Below are positions 1-8,751 of a stretch of DNA of 64,000 bases, piece after piece (position 1 is the first letter of the stretch; each line of letters starts with the position of its first letter). A model generated the notes under the pieces. It was not told the origin of the DNA, did no database searches, and worked only from the letters and a program-made list of their open reading frames with translations. Source of the DNA: Cyclaneusma minus (taxonomy: Eukaryota; Ascomycota; Leotiomycetes; Marthamycetales; Marthamycetaceae); the NCBI GenBank assembly GCA_037179335.1, contig JAKZHN010000008.1:1302001-1366000 (forward strand), given 5' to 3'. The translations under genes and the position numbers were made by a program.

Positions 1-603
1 GATATACCATCAGCGGCCTCAACCCTTGGCAAAGCAGCAATAGTCGTCTTGGTGATGTTTTCGTACCCCCTGCAAGTCCACCCCTGCCGAGCCTCCGTCG
101 ACGCAGCCCTCAAATGGCGTCCCAGGCGAGCCCGAGGATCAAGCAACTCGCCAAACGGATCGCCTTCCAGGTCCGCTTTACTCCCAACGGTAGCCGGCTC
201 ATCCAAGAGGAATGATTCCATGGGCGAAATCCGCTTCGCTGTCATCACGACGATTATCGTCATCTTAAGTTACATAACGGCCATGTCGGTCAATTCTCTG
301 GACAAGGTACTTGCCTATGTGGGCAGCACGGGAAGTACGAGCATTAGCTTCATTCTGCCTGGGCTCTTCTATTATAAAATTTCTGCGCCGGATTCTATTC
401 ATCACCAGAGACTTACAAAGGAAGATGATGACGAATATGACGACCGAGAGACTAGCGAAGGCTTGTTTGGCGAGGGACGTCCTAAGCGCAGTGCTTGGAG
501 AGCGACGTTATTACGACGATTGTCACTGGCTTTGGCGATATACGGCGTGATTGTCATGGTGACCTGCTTGATCACCAATACTTTTTTCATTGCGGCACAT
601 TGA
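1..603 (+). CDS. Vacuolar amino-acid transporter (AVT/AAAP family), 3' part
   Basis: The frame is open from base 1 and stops with TGA at 601-603, so the window holds only the last 200 codons; the 5' part lies outside. The segment PLQVHPCRASVDAALKW is typical of the Avt5/6/7 subgroup of fungal AAAP permeases, which move amino acids across the vacuolar membrane. After it come a charged loop, a hydrophobic segment (ITTIIVILSYITAMSV), an LDKVLAYVGSTGSTSISFILPG segment typical of the family's late transmembrane region, an acidic loop (DDDEYDD), and a last transmembrane helix before a short tail ending FFIAAH. No intron is seen in this part. The gene converges on the ribosomal protein gene to its right. 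Family assignment is firm; which AVT paralogue it is cannot be said. Confidence 0.85.
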   Translation, partial: DIPSAASTLGKAAIVVLVMFSYPLQVHPCRASVDAALKWRPRRARGSSNSPNGSPSRSALLPTVAGSSKRNDSMGEIRFAVITTIIVILSYITAMSVNSLDKVLAYVGSTGSTSISFILPGLFYYKISAPDSIHHQRLTKEDDDEYDDRETSEGLFGEGRPKRSAWRATLLRRLSLALAIYGVIVMVTCLITNTFFIAAH

Positions 604-937
604 TATAGTGTCGATTCATAATAGGGGGCTAGGAGGAGGTACGGGATTCCGGGCAGTAATGTTAAAGAGGTGGTCTATTTACGAGCATCAGGGGCGCGGC
701 GGTTATTGGAGCTGTCAGATGCTGCGAGGTGACAGCTCAGATTCCATGGTAGGATTGAGCAACAGCATATTTGAGCGATCTTACCGAGCGATTTTCATTT
801 GTCGTCTTCTGTATATAATTTACAAGGTGGATATCAAACGCCTTTGCCGATGCTTTGAATACCTGAGCCCGATTAGGCCGCGAAAAAAAGATCCCCGTAG
901 ACAAAACGCCGTACAATGATGAATAACTATACATTCG
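604..937. other. Convergent 3' intergenic region
   Basis: About 330 bp between the stop of the transporter (+) and the stop of the ribosomal protein gene (-). It should hold both 3' UTRs. I see no further gene, repeat or RNA here. Confidence 0.6.
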
Positions 938-1533
938 CTAGGCAGCCGATGCCGCCGGCTCTGCCCGCTGCGCTTCCGTCGGAGGCTTCGTAACAACCGG
1001 CTTTTTTGAGATTGGATGTTGGGCGCCCGGCCGGTACTTGGGTTCGAGGAGGCCAATCTGCGACAGAAACACCTATCAATAACCTTTTTCTTTCCCCAAA
1101 GCTCGCGAATTCAAGCTGGTTATCTTTGAGGCAAAACGCACCATTGACATGAGACGCCACGCCGTATCTGACGGCTGGGCGCCGACACCGAGCCAGTATT
1201 TTGCGCGCGTAGAATCGAGACGGATGTCCTTGTACGGTTTCCCTTCGCCCACCGGCGGCGGTTTGGGAATGGGATCGTAGGTGCCTATCCACAGAACATC
1301 GATCAACAAAACAGAGTCGCAAACATTTCGTTTCGTAATATTGATTTGGGCATCATACCGAGGACTTCGATGGGCTTGCTGTTTCGTGCGGATCTGGGGT
1401 GATGTTAGTTTTTGCGACCAGAGGGTTTTGGCAGGGGATTTTGGGGGAGAATGTACCGAGCGTGGGCTACGACAATGTTGTAGAAGGGAGCTTTGCGCTT
1501 TCCGAAGCGCGCGAGGCGGATTTTGACGACCAT
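938..1533 (-). CDS. mrps16: Mitochondrial small-subunit ribosomal protein bS16m
   Basis: Four exons on the minus strand: 1533-1457, 1393-1359, 1284-1142 and 1072-938 (stop TAG), giving 129 aa. All three introns (63, 74 and 69 bp) have GT-AG ends and the phases fit. The product begins MVVKIRLARFGKRKAPFYNI, the S16 signature, then continues SARNSKPIEVLGTYDPIPKP and AKYWLGVGAQPSDTAWRL, which match bacterial and mitochondrial S16. The tail after LLEPKYRPG is a fungal extension. The protein is a structural part of the mitochondrial ribosome small subunit. The second exon is only 35 bp and was missed by simple ORF reading; it carries the conserved KPIEVLG block. The ATG chosen gives the universal S16 N-terminus. 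It lies head to head with the epimerase gene, 296 bp away. Confidence 0.93.
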
Positions 1534-1829
1534 TGCATGGGGTGGGGTGAGGCAATGGCGGGAGGGGGATGCTGGAGTTCGCGATGGTGCTGCTTGGGAC
1601 TTGGGAATAATTCGTGAGGTTGCTCGGACATGGATAAATGGTTGTTCCGAGTGAGGCAGCTGGTGGTGATGCCGTGACATCAGACCAACTTCCAATAAAC
1701 TGAACACTTCTTCATTTACGCTTCCGTTCACGAGCTGGCAACTTCAATCTCGTTCTCTTCGACAAATCTCGCGCTTGAGAGACCTCCTACTTCGGTCGAA
1801 TATCATTTGTTTGAAGAAAACCGTTCAAA
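1534..1829. promoter_or_regulatory. Shared divergent promoter of bS16m and NAD(P)HX epimerase
   Basis: A 296-bp spacer separates the two start codons, which point away from each other, so both promoters must lie here. No specific factor site is claimed. Confidence 0.55.
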
Positions 1830-3214
1830 ATGGCTCTCAAGGTGAGTTTATTAAGTCCCTTGTATTCCTGGCAGCTTGCTCGAGCTTGCCAGCCCAAAAG
1901 CTTCAAGCTGGCTTTTATGTTTCGCCATTTCCACCACAAATTCTACTGTGATCATGGTCATTAATAGTTTGGATCCGATTTTCCATACAGACGAGCCTGA
2001 TGATGAGAAGTCTCGTTGGCTACTCAGCATTTAGCCACAGAGCCCAGTCCCGGGCATTGGCTGCTGTTCATATACGCCGAGCTGCTGGAAATGTCTACTC
2101 TCCGCGAGGCTACAATGTCTGGTCATGTCATATCTTCCTATCATCTTTTGCTTCTGCTGTTTACGACTCTTCGTTGTAGATTTCAGGGCTTTGGCTGACT
2201 TGCCACCCGCAAGACCCTTAACGCCAAAAATGCTGCTGCTCTCGACAAGGACCTGATGAGCGTTGGTGGCTTCTCTCTCGACCAGCTGATGGAGCTGGCA
2301 GGGCTGTCAGTATCTCAAGCAGGTATGCTCGCTTTCTTGACCTCGGAGAGGCGTCTGTCTGACGGTGCTAGTCTATCGTCTGCATCCACCAAGCAAAGGT
2401 CGAAGGGTGCTCGTTGCTTGTGGACCTGGTAACAACGGTATGCTTTCCCACTTCTGACAAGTCGACAATTCTCTAAAAAAGAAATGTAGGTGGCGACGGT
2501 CTTGTTGCTGCTCGCCACCTGTGGCACTACGGGTACAAGCCGACAATCTTTTATCCCAAACAACCCAAGAATGACCTGTATCAGGTAAGTTGATCTGCCC
2601 ATTCCCTTGAATACGGAGTGCTTGGTCACAAGGAGAAACCTGATCAAAAATCGTCATAGCGACTAGCAACTCAACTTCGTAGTCTTGAGATACCATTCAC
2701 TGAAGACTTCGATTCGGCCATAGCCAACACGGATCATGTTGTGGATGCCATTTTCGGTAAGTTGTACGACCATACACTGTGTCTCGACGGGGCCCCTAAT
2801 ATAAATTCTGTCAAGGCTTCAGCTTTTCCGGTGAAGTACGAGAGCCTTTTTCGGCCGTTATCAAAGCGCTCGAGGAGACTGCATTGCCCGTCATGGCCGT
2901 GGACGCTCCGTCTTCATGGAGCATTGAAGACGGGCCGCCATCGTCCGGGCCGGGAGCTCGATACCAGCCCACGGCGCTCATCAGTCTGACAGCACCGAAG
3001 CCGTTGGTGAAGCACTTCCGGGGCAGGCATTTTGTGGGCGGTCGGTGAGTGCTTACTCAGGCTCCAAATCTCCGAAGGCTGTGAGCTTCCCTGTACTAAT
3101 GGCGTTTCCAGGTTTGTCAGTCCGGAGGTGGCCAAGAAACACGAGCTGGACGTGCCACCGTATGATGGCATCGATCAGGTTGTCGAGGTCGGCAGCAATG
3201 GCGAGAGGCTGTGA
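1830..3214 (+). CDS. NAD(P)H-hydrate epimerase (NAXE, YjeF_N family)
   Basis: Seven exons: 1830-1841, 2214-2322, 2372-2437, 2490-2584, 2660-2756, 2816-3044 and 3112-3214 (TGA), giving 236 aa, the usual fungal size. Phases agree at every junction. It interconverts the R and S forms of hydrated NADH/NADPH so that the dehydratase can repair them. Visible family blocks are LSVSQAVY near the N-terminus, the nucleotide-binding ACGPGNNGGDGLVAARHL, DAIFGFSFSGEVREPF, the AVDAPSSW segment with the conserved catalytic-type Asp, LTAPKP, and GRHFVGGRF. The first exon codes for only MALK and is followed by a 372-bp intron, far longer than the others (49-75 bp), so an alternative first exon, for example one adding a mitochondrial targeting peptide, is possible. 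I see no such exon clearly. Confidence 0.92.
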
Positions 3215-4123
3215 AGAGTGTTCCCAAGCAAGGACATCAGTCCAAGAATAAGCCAGGATCCCCACGTGGAAGGGGCTTAGTTCGTGGGCTTGTCGACTGG
3301 CGCGTCCATTGTATGCAGGTTTGGCAGAGGTCAAAGCGGATGGCGTGCATATCTCCATGAAGTGCGTTGGCCGTCAATTCACACATGCAAATTGGCTGAA
3401 ATGAATCGAATGAATGATGCAAAGCGCAGACTTCAATGCACATTGAAGTCAATGTTGGCGGGGGGCGTGCTGATATGACAAGCGATGATTTCCGCTATTA
3501 TTACCATCAATCACGTGCGCCCATTTAGACGTTTATGCTGTGTCTGGAGAAGGCTTGGCTGCATGGCACGGTCGTTGCAACATTCCACAGCCAGCTGCGG
3601 CGTCGACCAGCTTTGTCCCGGGTCCTGTGGCCGGCAAGGCTGGGCCCGGCGTGAGCGGCGATTGCCTCCTCGGGCTAGCAGGCTGTGATCTCTTTTGGCC
3701 TGCTTTCAGCGAAAGCCTTTCCACCCGTCTGGTTCGCTGCTGAGCCCTCACTTTTAATCTTGCTGCCGTCGTAGAGTGCTCCACGAGAAAAAACGAGTCT
3801 GACCGAGCGGCGCACCCCGTCTTCCAGCAGGAAGCGTCAGCCCTGGCCACACAGGCTGATTTCCTAGTGAGCGAGTCCGCCAACAAACAAACAAGCCAGA
3901 CTCACTTCCGTGACCTCGACTCAAAACCCGACATCATCGCTCGTTTGTTCCCTTCAATCAAGACCCGGCCCCAGCGTGTGCATAACCACTCCCGTCACCA
4001 CACGCACACCCACCCTCCTCGCCGTCCCGCCTAAACCCCGTATGCCGCAGCGAGGCCGCATCCACTCTCCGAATCCCAGAGGCTGGGCTGCGTGCTGAGC
4101 AGTGAGAAAAGAGGCGAGCCGCA
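3215..4123. other. Intergenic region, 3' UTR of epimerase and 5' region of Ras gene
   Basis: About 900 bp with several overlapping short ORFs on both strands, none of which resembles a known protein. The stretch 3900-4120 is C-rich with CCCGTCACC/CACGCACACC-like runs, as in many fungal 5' leaders. No gene is supported. Confidence 0.5.
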
Positions 4124-5498
4124 ATGTCCAAACAGCAGCAGTCTCAGCAGAGGTGCGCGACCTTTCATTCTCACTGGCTACGGGCTACGCCTTGGCCGTG
4201 CTGCATCTTACTGACCGCTGAACTCGGTTTTCGCTTGCAGACGGGAATACCACCTCGTCGTCCTCGGTGCAGGTAGGGCCCTCAGTTCTTTAAGTCGACG
4301 TAGCACAGGCTGACCGCGTGCGAAATGTCTCAGGTGGGGTTGGCAAGAGCTGTCTTACTGGTACGTGACTGCAATGCGCCCAGCAACATCCCAGCACGTC
4401 CAGAGCACGCCTCCTCAATGAAACCCCCAAGCAGCATATGCAAGACGTATGTACTAACCGCCTACGCAGCCCAGTTCGTCCAGAACGTGTGGATCGAGAG
4501 TTATGACCCGACTATCGAGGACTCCTATCGCAAGCAGATCGATGTTGATGTACGTGCAGTCCGACTTGTCGCTGAAAAGTTTAGCTTCTAACAGCACGCT
4601 CAGGGCCGGTCATGTATGCTGGAAATGTATGCAATTCTCCCCGCCAATTCAAGCGGGCGACTGGCTAACCACCCCCCTCCCAGACTAGACACCGCTGGAA
4701 CGGAGCAATTTAGTAAGCACCTAATCTCTCCTTGTCTCGCCACGTGATAATCACGTGATCTTAGTCAATCCCAACTGACAATGCCTCGCAGCGGCTATGC
4801 GGTATGACAGCCTCTCATCACGCACAACGACGCAGACAGATACTGAATTTGGTGCCACCAGTGAGCTTTACATGAAGACTGGCCAAGGCTTTCTCCTCGT
4901 CTTCTCAATCACCTCCCTCTCCAGTCTCGAGGAACTCTCGGAGCTGCGCGAGCAGATCATTCGCATCAAGGATGACGAAAACATCCCCATCGTCATTGTC
5001 GGCAACAAGTCCGATCTGGAAGACGACCGCGCCGTGAGCAGATCGCGCGCTTTTGCCGTCTCCCAGAGCTGGGGCAATGTCCCTTACTACGAGACCTCGG
5101 CGAGAAGAAGAGGTGAGCAGTTTTTCGTCCAGACCATGATGAATCCCAAGTTTCTCCTCCTCTTCCTTTACCACTTATTTGGTTTGAAGGCCTGGGCAGC
5201 GGCTAGGGGGCACACGTGGGAGCTGTGCCTCAGATCCTCGCATATCTCATCCCCTCATCTACATGTTCACATCCATCTTCCCCCAATTCTCATCACCATA
5301 CCCGTCACTAACATGCCCCCTCCAGCAAACGTAGACGAAGTATTCATGGACCTCTCCCGCCAAATCATCCGCCGCGACATCAACGCCTCCCTAGACTACG
5401 ACGGTCCGTCAGACTCGCACGGGGTACGGCGCCGCGAAACCCGCTCCGGCCGCCCCCGAAGAAAGAAGAAGGATTCTTCGAAATGCATCATACTGTAA
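4124..5498 (+). CDS. rsr1: Ras-family GTPase of the Bud1/Rsr1 (Rap-like) group
   Basis: Nine exons: 4124-4152, 4241-4272, 4334-4360, 4470-4549, 4604-4626, 4684-4712, 4792-4801, 4862-5112 and 5326-5498, giving 217 aa. G-boxes: GAGGVGKS (residues 19-26), YDPTIEDSYRK effector loop, DTAGTEQFTAMRELYMK, NKSDL and ETSA. Thr follows DTAG where Ras has Gln61; this is the hallmark of Rap/Rsr1 proteins. A basic stretch (RPRRKKK) precedes the CAAX box CIIL; the terminal Leu predicts geranylgeranylation and membrane attachment. Members set the site of polarised growth or budding. Exon 7 is just 10 bp. Introns 7 (60 bp) and 8 (213 bp) are multiples of three with no stop, so retention would leave the frame open. 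The start gives the short Gln-rich N-terminus usual before the G1 box. Confidence 0.94.
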
Positions 5499-7077
5499 AA
5501 AGCAGCACAGTTTCAGTGTACCCCAACACTTAGAAGATTAGAAATAGGCCATTGCAGCAAGTCTGTGTTCTCCAGCGTTGTTGCGAGTACTTTTAGTTTA
5601 AGTTACGCCAGAAATGATACCACGGCACTACGTCTCTCTTACACTGCTATGAGATATTTGATGTTTAAAATTTAATCGATGGAGAATCTTTGAGGAATGA
5701 GAGAGCGTAAATGGGGGGGGGGGTGTAGGAATGGGCCTGTTGTGGTTCTGATGTAAGCTGTAAGGTGACGGTCATGAGGAGCTTCCACTTGTTTAGCCTA
5801 TGTTCAAGCTATGAGCCGAGCTATTCTGTTTATGAGAATTACTTTTGATCGTGAGAAGTGATTTTGATCATGAGGATTATTCTTGATCACGAGGAATATT
5901 CTTGATTGTGAGGAATAATTCCAAAATCACGAGAAGGCTTTTTTGGCAAGAACCATATCATGCTATTGAGTTGCTCAGCTACGCTAGAGAACCAGAGAGA
6001 TGACCCCATTTTTAATCCATCGTCGCTGCTGGAGTGGACCTGCCGGCCCCGCGTTTCTAGAAGACAACAAAGAGCCAGCCCCAGTTCCAACGAAAGAAGA
6101 TTCCTCTAATGTTTCGCTGGTCTCCCGACAAGTGTGTCCCGGAGTAATTAAGTGTCTGCCCAACTCATTCTCAAATGAAAACGCCATGCCAGCCTTCCCC
6201 CCGAAAGAGAGAAAGGTAGTGATGAAATGCCCTCCAGCCCAGCCATATCAAAGCAAAAAAAGCAGAAATAAAGCTGTGTACCTAGTAATACGCGAGATGG
6301 AAGCGGAAAACATGCGCGCGCGCCAGTGCTGTGAGTTGCTACAGAACAAACAGGGGATGCAGAAAATATGCGAATGCTGCTGGGGAATTTGGAGTGCTCC
6401 TTCGCGCCTTATACCGTGCCATGTTGGAATTTCCCCTTTGATATTCTTCCGCCAGCCCGGCCCCTGTCCGAGTCGTACACACGGAAAAAGTGATGTAAAT
6501 TCCAGTCGCAATGAGAAACCATGAGAAAGAGATAGATCAGATCAATACAAAGGTCTTCCGAAAGCAGCGCAAAAAAGGATAGCCAGTCCCTGCAGTTCTT
6601 CCCAAAAGCAACCAGCCCGAGCGCGGGATGCGTGGTATGAAGAACTCCAGACGCGATGAGTAGTAGAATAGATTTTTCGCAGCAGCTTCGATTTCGCAGT
6701 GCACCATGAAGAAGAAGACTCTCAACACCACCAGAATGCTTTCACAATGCTTCCGTTCCGCAGATGTTCGTCGCTTCCGTTGCCGGCCGAGTTGATGTTA
6801 AAAATCCCTTTCGACAGCCAGCAGCCCAGATTGCAAGCATGATTCCCGTGATAAAGCGCCCGCCCCGTCGCTGTGTTATGTGGCAGACATAGCCCCGTCT
6901 GTATGACGAAGAAGCAGAATCAAATCATGAGTCGCAAGCCCCCAGAAGATGCCCGCCCGGTATTGTTGATTTCCGTTTCCCAGTTTATGCTTTGATGCTC
7001 CGTTTCGCAATGATGAAAAATCCCAGAACGCCTCGTTGTATCGTCCACCGCCGTGACCGGATGCCAATGCGAATCGT
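5499..7077. other. Convergent intergenic region of about 1.6 kb
   Basis: Lies between the stops of the Ras gene (+) and Whi3 (-). It holds a run of G (5712-5722), a degenerate tandem repeat (listed separately), and otherwise sequence without a convincing ORF. The Whi3 3' UTR probably takes up its right part. Confidence 0.5.
5841..5919. repeat. Degenerate tandem repeat, about 4 x 20 bp
   Basis: Four imperfect units built on TTGATCatGAGGAATat follow each other (5841-5860, 5861-5880, 5881-5899, 5900-5919). The last unit (ATTCTTGATTGTGAGGAAT, 5898-5916) recurs inverted at 9817-9835 with one mismatch, so the motif is also dispersed. Confidence 0.7.
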
Positions 7078-8751
7078 TTAACGGCCCATCATGTATGGGG
7101 GAGGGAAACCATTGCTTGGTCCTCCCATCACCGAGCCCTGCTGGCCCTGCTGGCTCTGATGCCCTGCGCCATTCGCATACCCTGTCGGGTTCCAGCCCTG
7201 GTGGTTGGGGGCGTAACTGTTTTGGTAGGGATATCCATTGTTCATAGGCATCCCGCCACCATAAGCATTCCTGTTTGGGCGCAAGCCTGGTGGAGCCGCG
7301 AGACCCGGTGGCGGACCATGGGCGGTGCTGAAGGACGGTCCTGACATACCACCATTCATCATCCCATTAAAGCCAGGAGGTCCACCTAGTCCACCCATCG
7401 GTCCTGGGGGTCCAGCGTTACCTTGTCCCGAACGTACGCCGAGCGGGTTTTTCGAGAAACTAAGTCGGATACCTCCTTTGACGCTGTTATGGAGAGGATG
7501 TCCGTAGAGCTCATGCAGTGCTTTGGTCGCGAAAGAAACATCCTCAAACTCCACAAAGCACATAGGTCCATTCTGCTTCGTTCGGAAACACAAGCGCTTA
7601 TAACCTCTCTGCTTCGAGAACATGGCCTTGAGTTCGTCCTCGGATGTATCGATGGGGAGGTTACCCACGTAGAGAGTATTGCAAGGGGGATTCTGGTCAG
7701 CAGGGTTCACGGGTGGGAAATTGTGACGATGGTAGTGTTGGCTTCCAAGCTGGTAGTTCATTGGAGGACCATTGTGGTTCACCATGCCGGTTGGTGACAT
7801 TGCAGTCATGCGACCCGGTGTCATAGCAGACATTGTTTGTCCAGGCAAATAGGAACTCATAGGGGCGGGTGCTGGAGGTCCCATGTTGGTGTTCAAAGAG
7901 AGGTTGGCGAGTCGCGAAACGGGAAGCTGCGGAAGAGTCGATCGACGCTGTTGGTTCAGATTGTGGCCATTCTCAGCATACGCCACAGGGTCCTTCAAGA
8001 GCTCTCCAGTCTCGTCATCCTCGGGGGAGTCATTGTTGATTAACGACTTTCCAGTGATGCGCATTCGGTCATTGAGGTGGTTACCGATGGGGGACTGAGG
8101 CGAGAAGAGACTCTGGTACCTAGAGGTAGATTCAGGGTTTGGCAGTTCAGTTCCTACGTAAGCCGACTTGTTCATTGCCGTTGGGGAGACGGTGCCGTCC
8201 ATCGACTGGAACGTAACGTCGAAGCGTCGCGGAGTTGGACCCGCCGAAGAGTTGGTAGAGGCACTGGAACTGCCAGTTCTCGTCGTCGATGGCGCACGGG
8301 CAGGCGCCTGACTATATGAGTACGAGCGCGACGGTGTGAGGACTTCGACGATCATCGGGTTGTTGTGAGGCTTGCCATCAAGTAAAGACTTGGCCTCTTG
8401 CGCGCCGGCTTGTGTTTTGAAGTGCAAGACAGCGGAGCTGTAGCCTTGGTCTTGCGACCGCTCGCGAGGCAAGACGTCACCATCGATGAATTCTTTCGAC
8501 CAGACAACCATAGATCGAAGCGTGTCCTTATCGGCCTTGAGTGGAAGGCGACGAATTAAAATCGAACCAGCTCCTGGATTGAAGCCGTTCGCATAACCAC
8601 CAGCTCCCGTCGCGTTCCTGTAGCCGTCCCGCTCGTAGCCTGCAGACATTGTCATTGATGCGGTGGTAGACGGAATCGTATGCTGCGAGTTGCTCTGCGC
8701 CGATCGATATTGATTGTATTGCAATGTCGGTACAAAGGACGAAGCGCTCAT
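7078..8751 (-). CDS. whi3: Whi3-type RNA-binding protein with two RRM domains
   Basis: Single exon of 557 codons on the minus strand. Residues about 63-140 form a divergent RRM (SILIRRLPLKADKDTLRSMV). Residues about 357-435 form a canonical RRM with RNP2 (LYVGNLP) and RNP1-like (MCFVEFEDV) blocks. The second RRM with NTLYVGNLP and KALHELYGHPL is characteristic of fungal Whi3/Nrd1-like proteins. Long low-complexity segments rich in Ser, Pro, Gly, Asn and Gln surround the RRMs, and the C-terminus is Gly/Pro/Met-rich, fitting a protein that forms RNA condensates. In yeast and Ashbya Whi3 binds G1-cyclin and other mRNAs and delays the cell cycle; that role is inferred here. The ATG is the first in frame. 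It is preceded by a 128-codon overlapping upstream frame that ends in ATGA across the start. Confidence 0.9.
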   Translation of the reverse strand: MSASSFVPTLQYNQYRSAQSNSQHTIPSTTASMTMSAGYERDGYRNATGAGGYANGFNPGAGSILIRRLPLKADKDTLRSMVVWSKEFIDGDVLPRERSQDQGYSSAVLHFKTQAGAQEAKSLLDGKPHNNPMIVEVLTPSRSYSYSQAPARAPSTTRTGSSSASTNSSAGPTPRRFDVTFQSMDGTVSPTAMNKSAYVGTELPNPESTSRYQSLFSPQSPIGNHLNDRMRITGKSLINNDSPEDDETGELLKDPVAYAENGHNLNQQRRSTLPQLPVSRLANLSLNTNMGPPAPAPMSSYLPGQTMSAMTPGRMTAMSPTGMVNHNGPPMNYQLGSQHYHRHNFPPVNPADQNPPCNTLYVGNLPIDTSEDELKAMFSKQRGYKRLCFRTKQNGPMCFVEFEDVSFATKALHELYGHPLHNSVKGGIRLSFSKNPLGVRSGQGNAGPPGPMGGLGGPPGFNGMMNGGMSGPSFSTAHGPPPGLAAPPGLRPNRNAYGGGMPMNNGYPYQNSYAPNHQGWNPTGYANGAGHQSQQGQQGSVMGGPSNGFPPPYMMGR

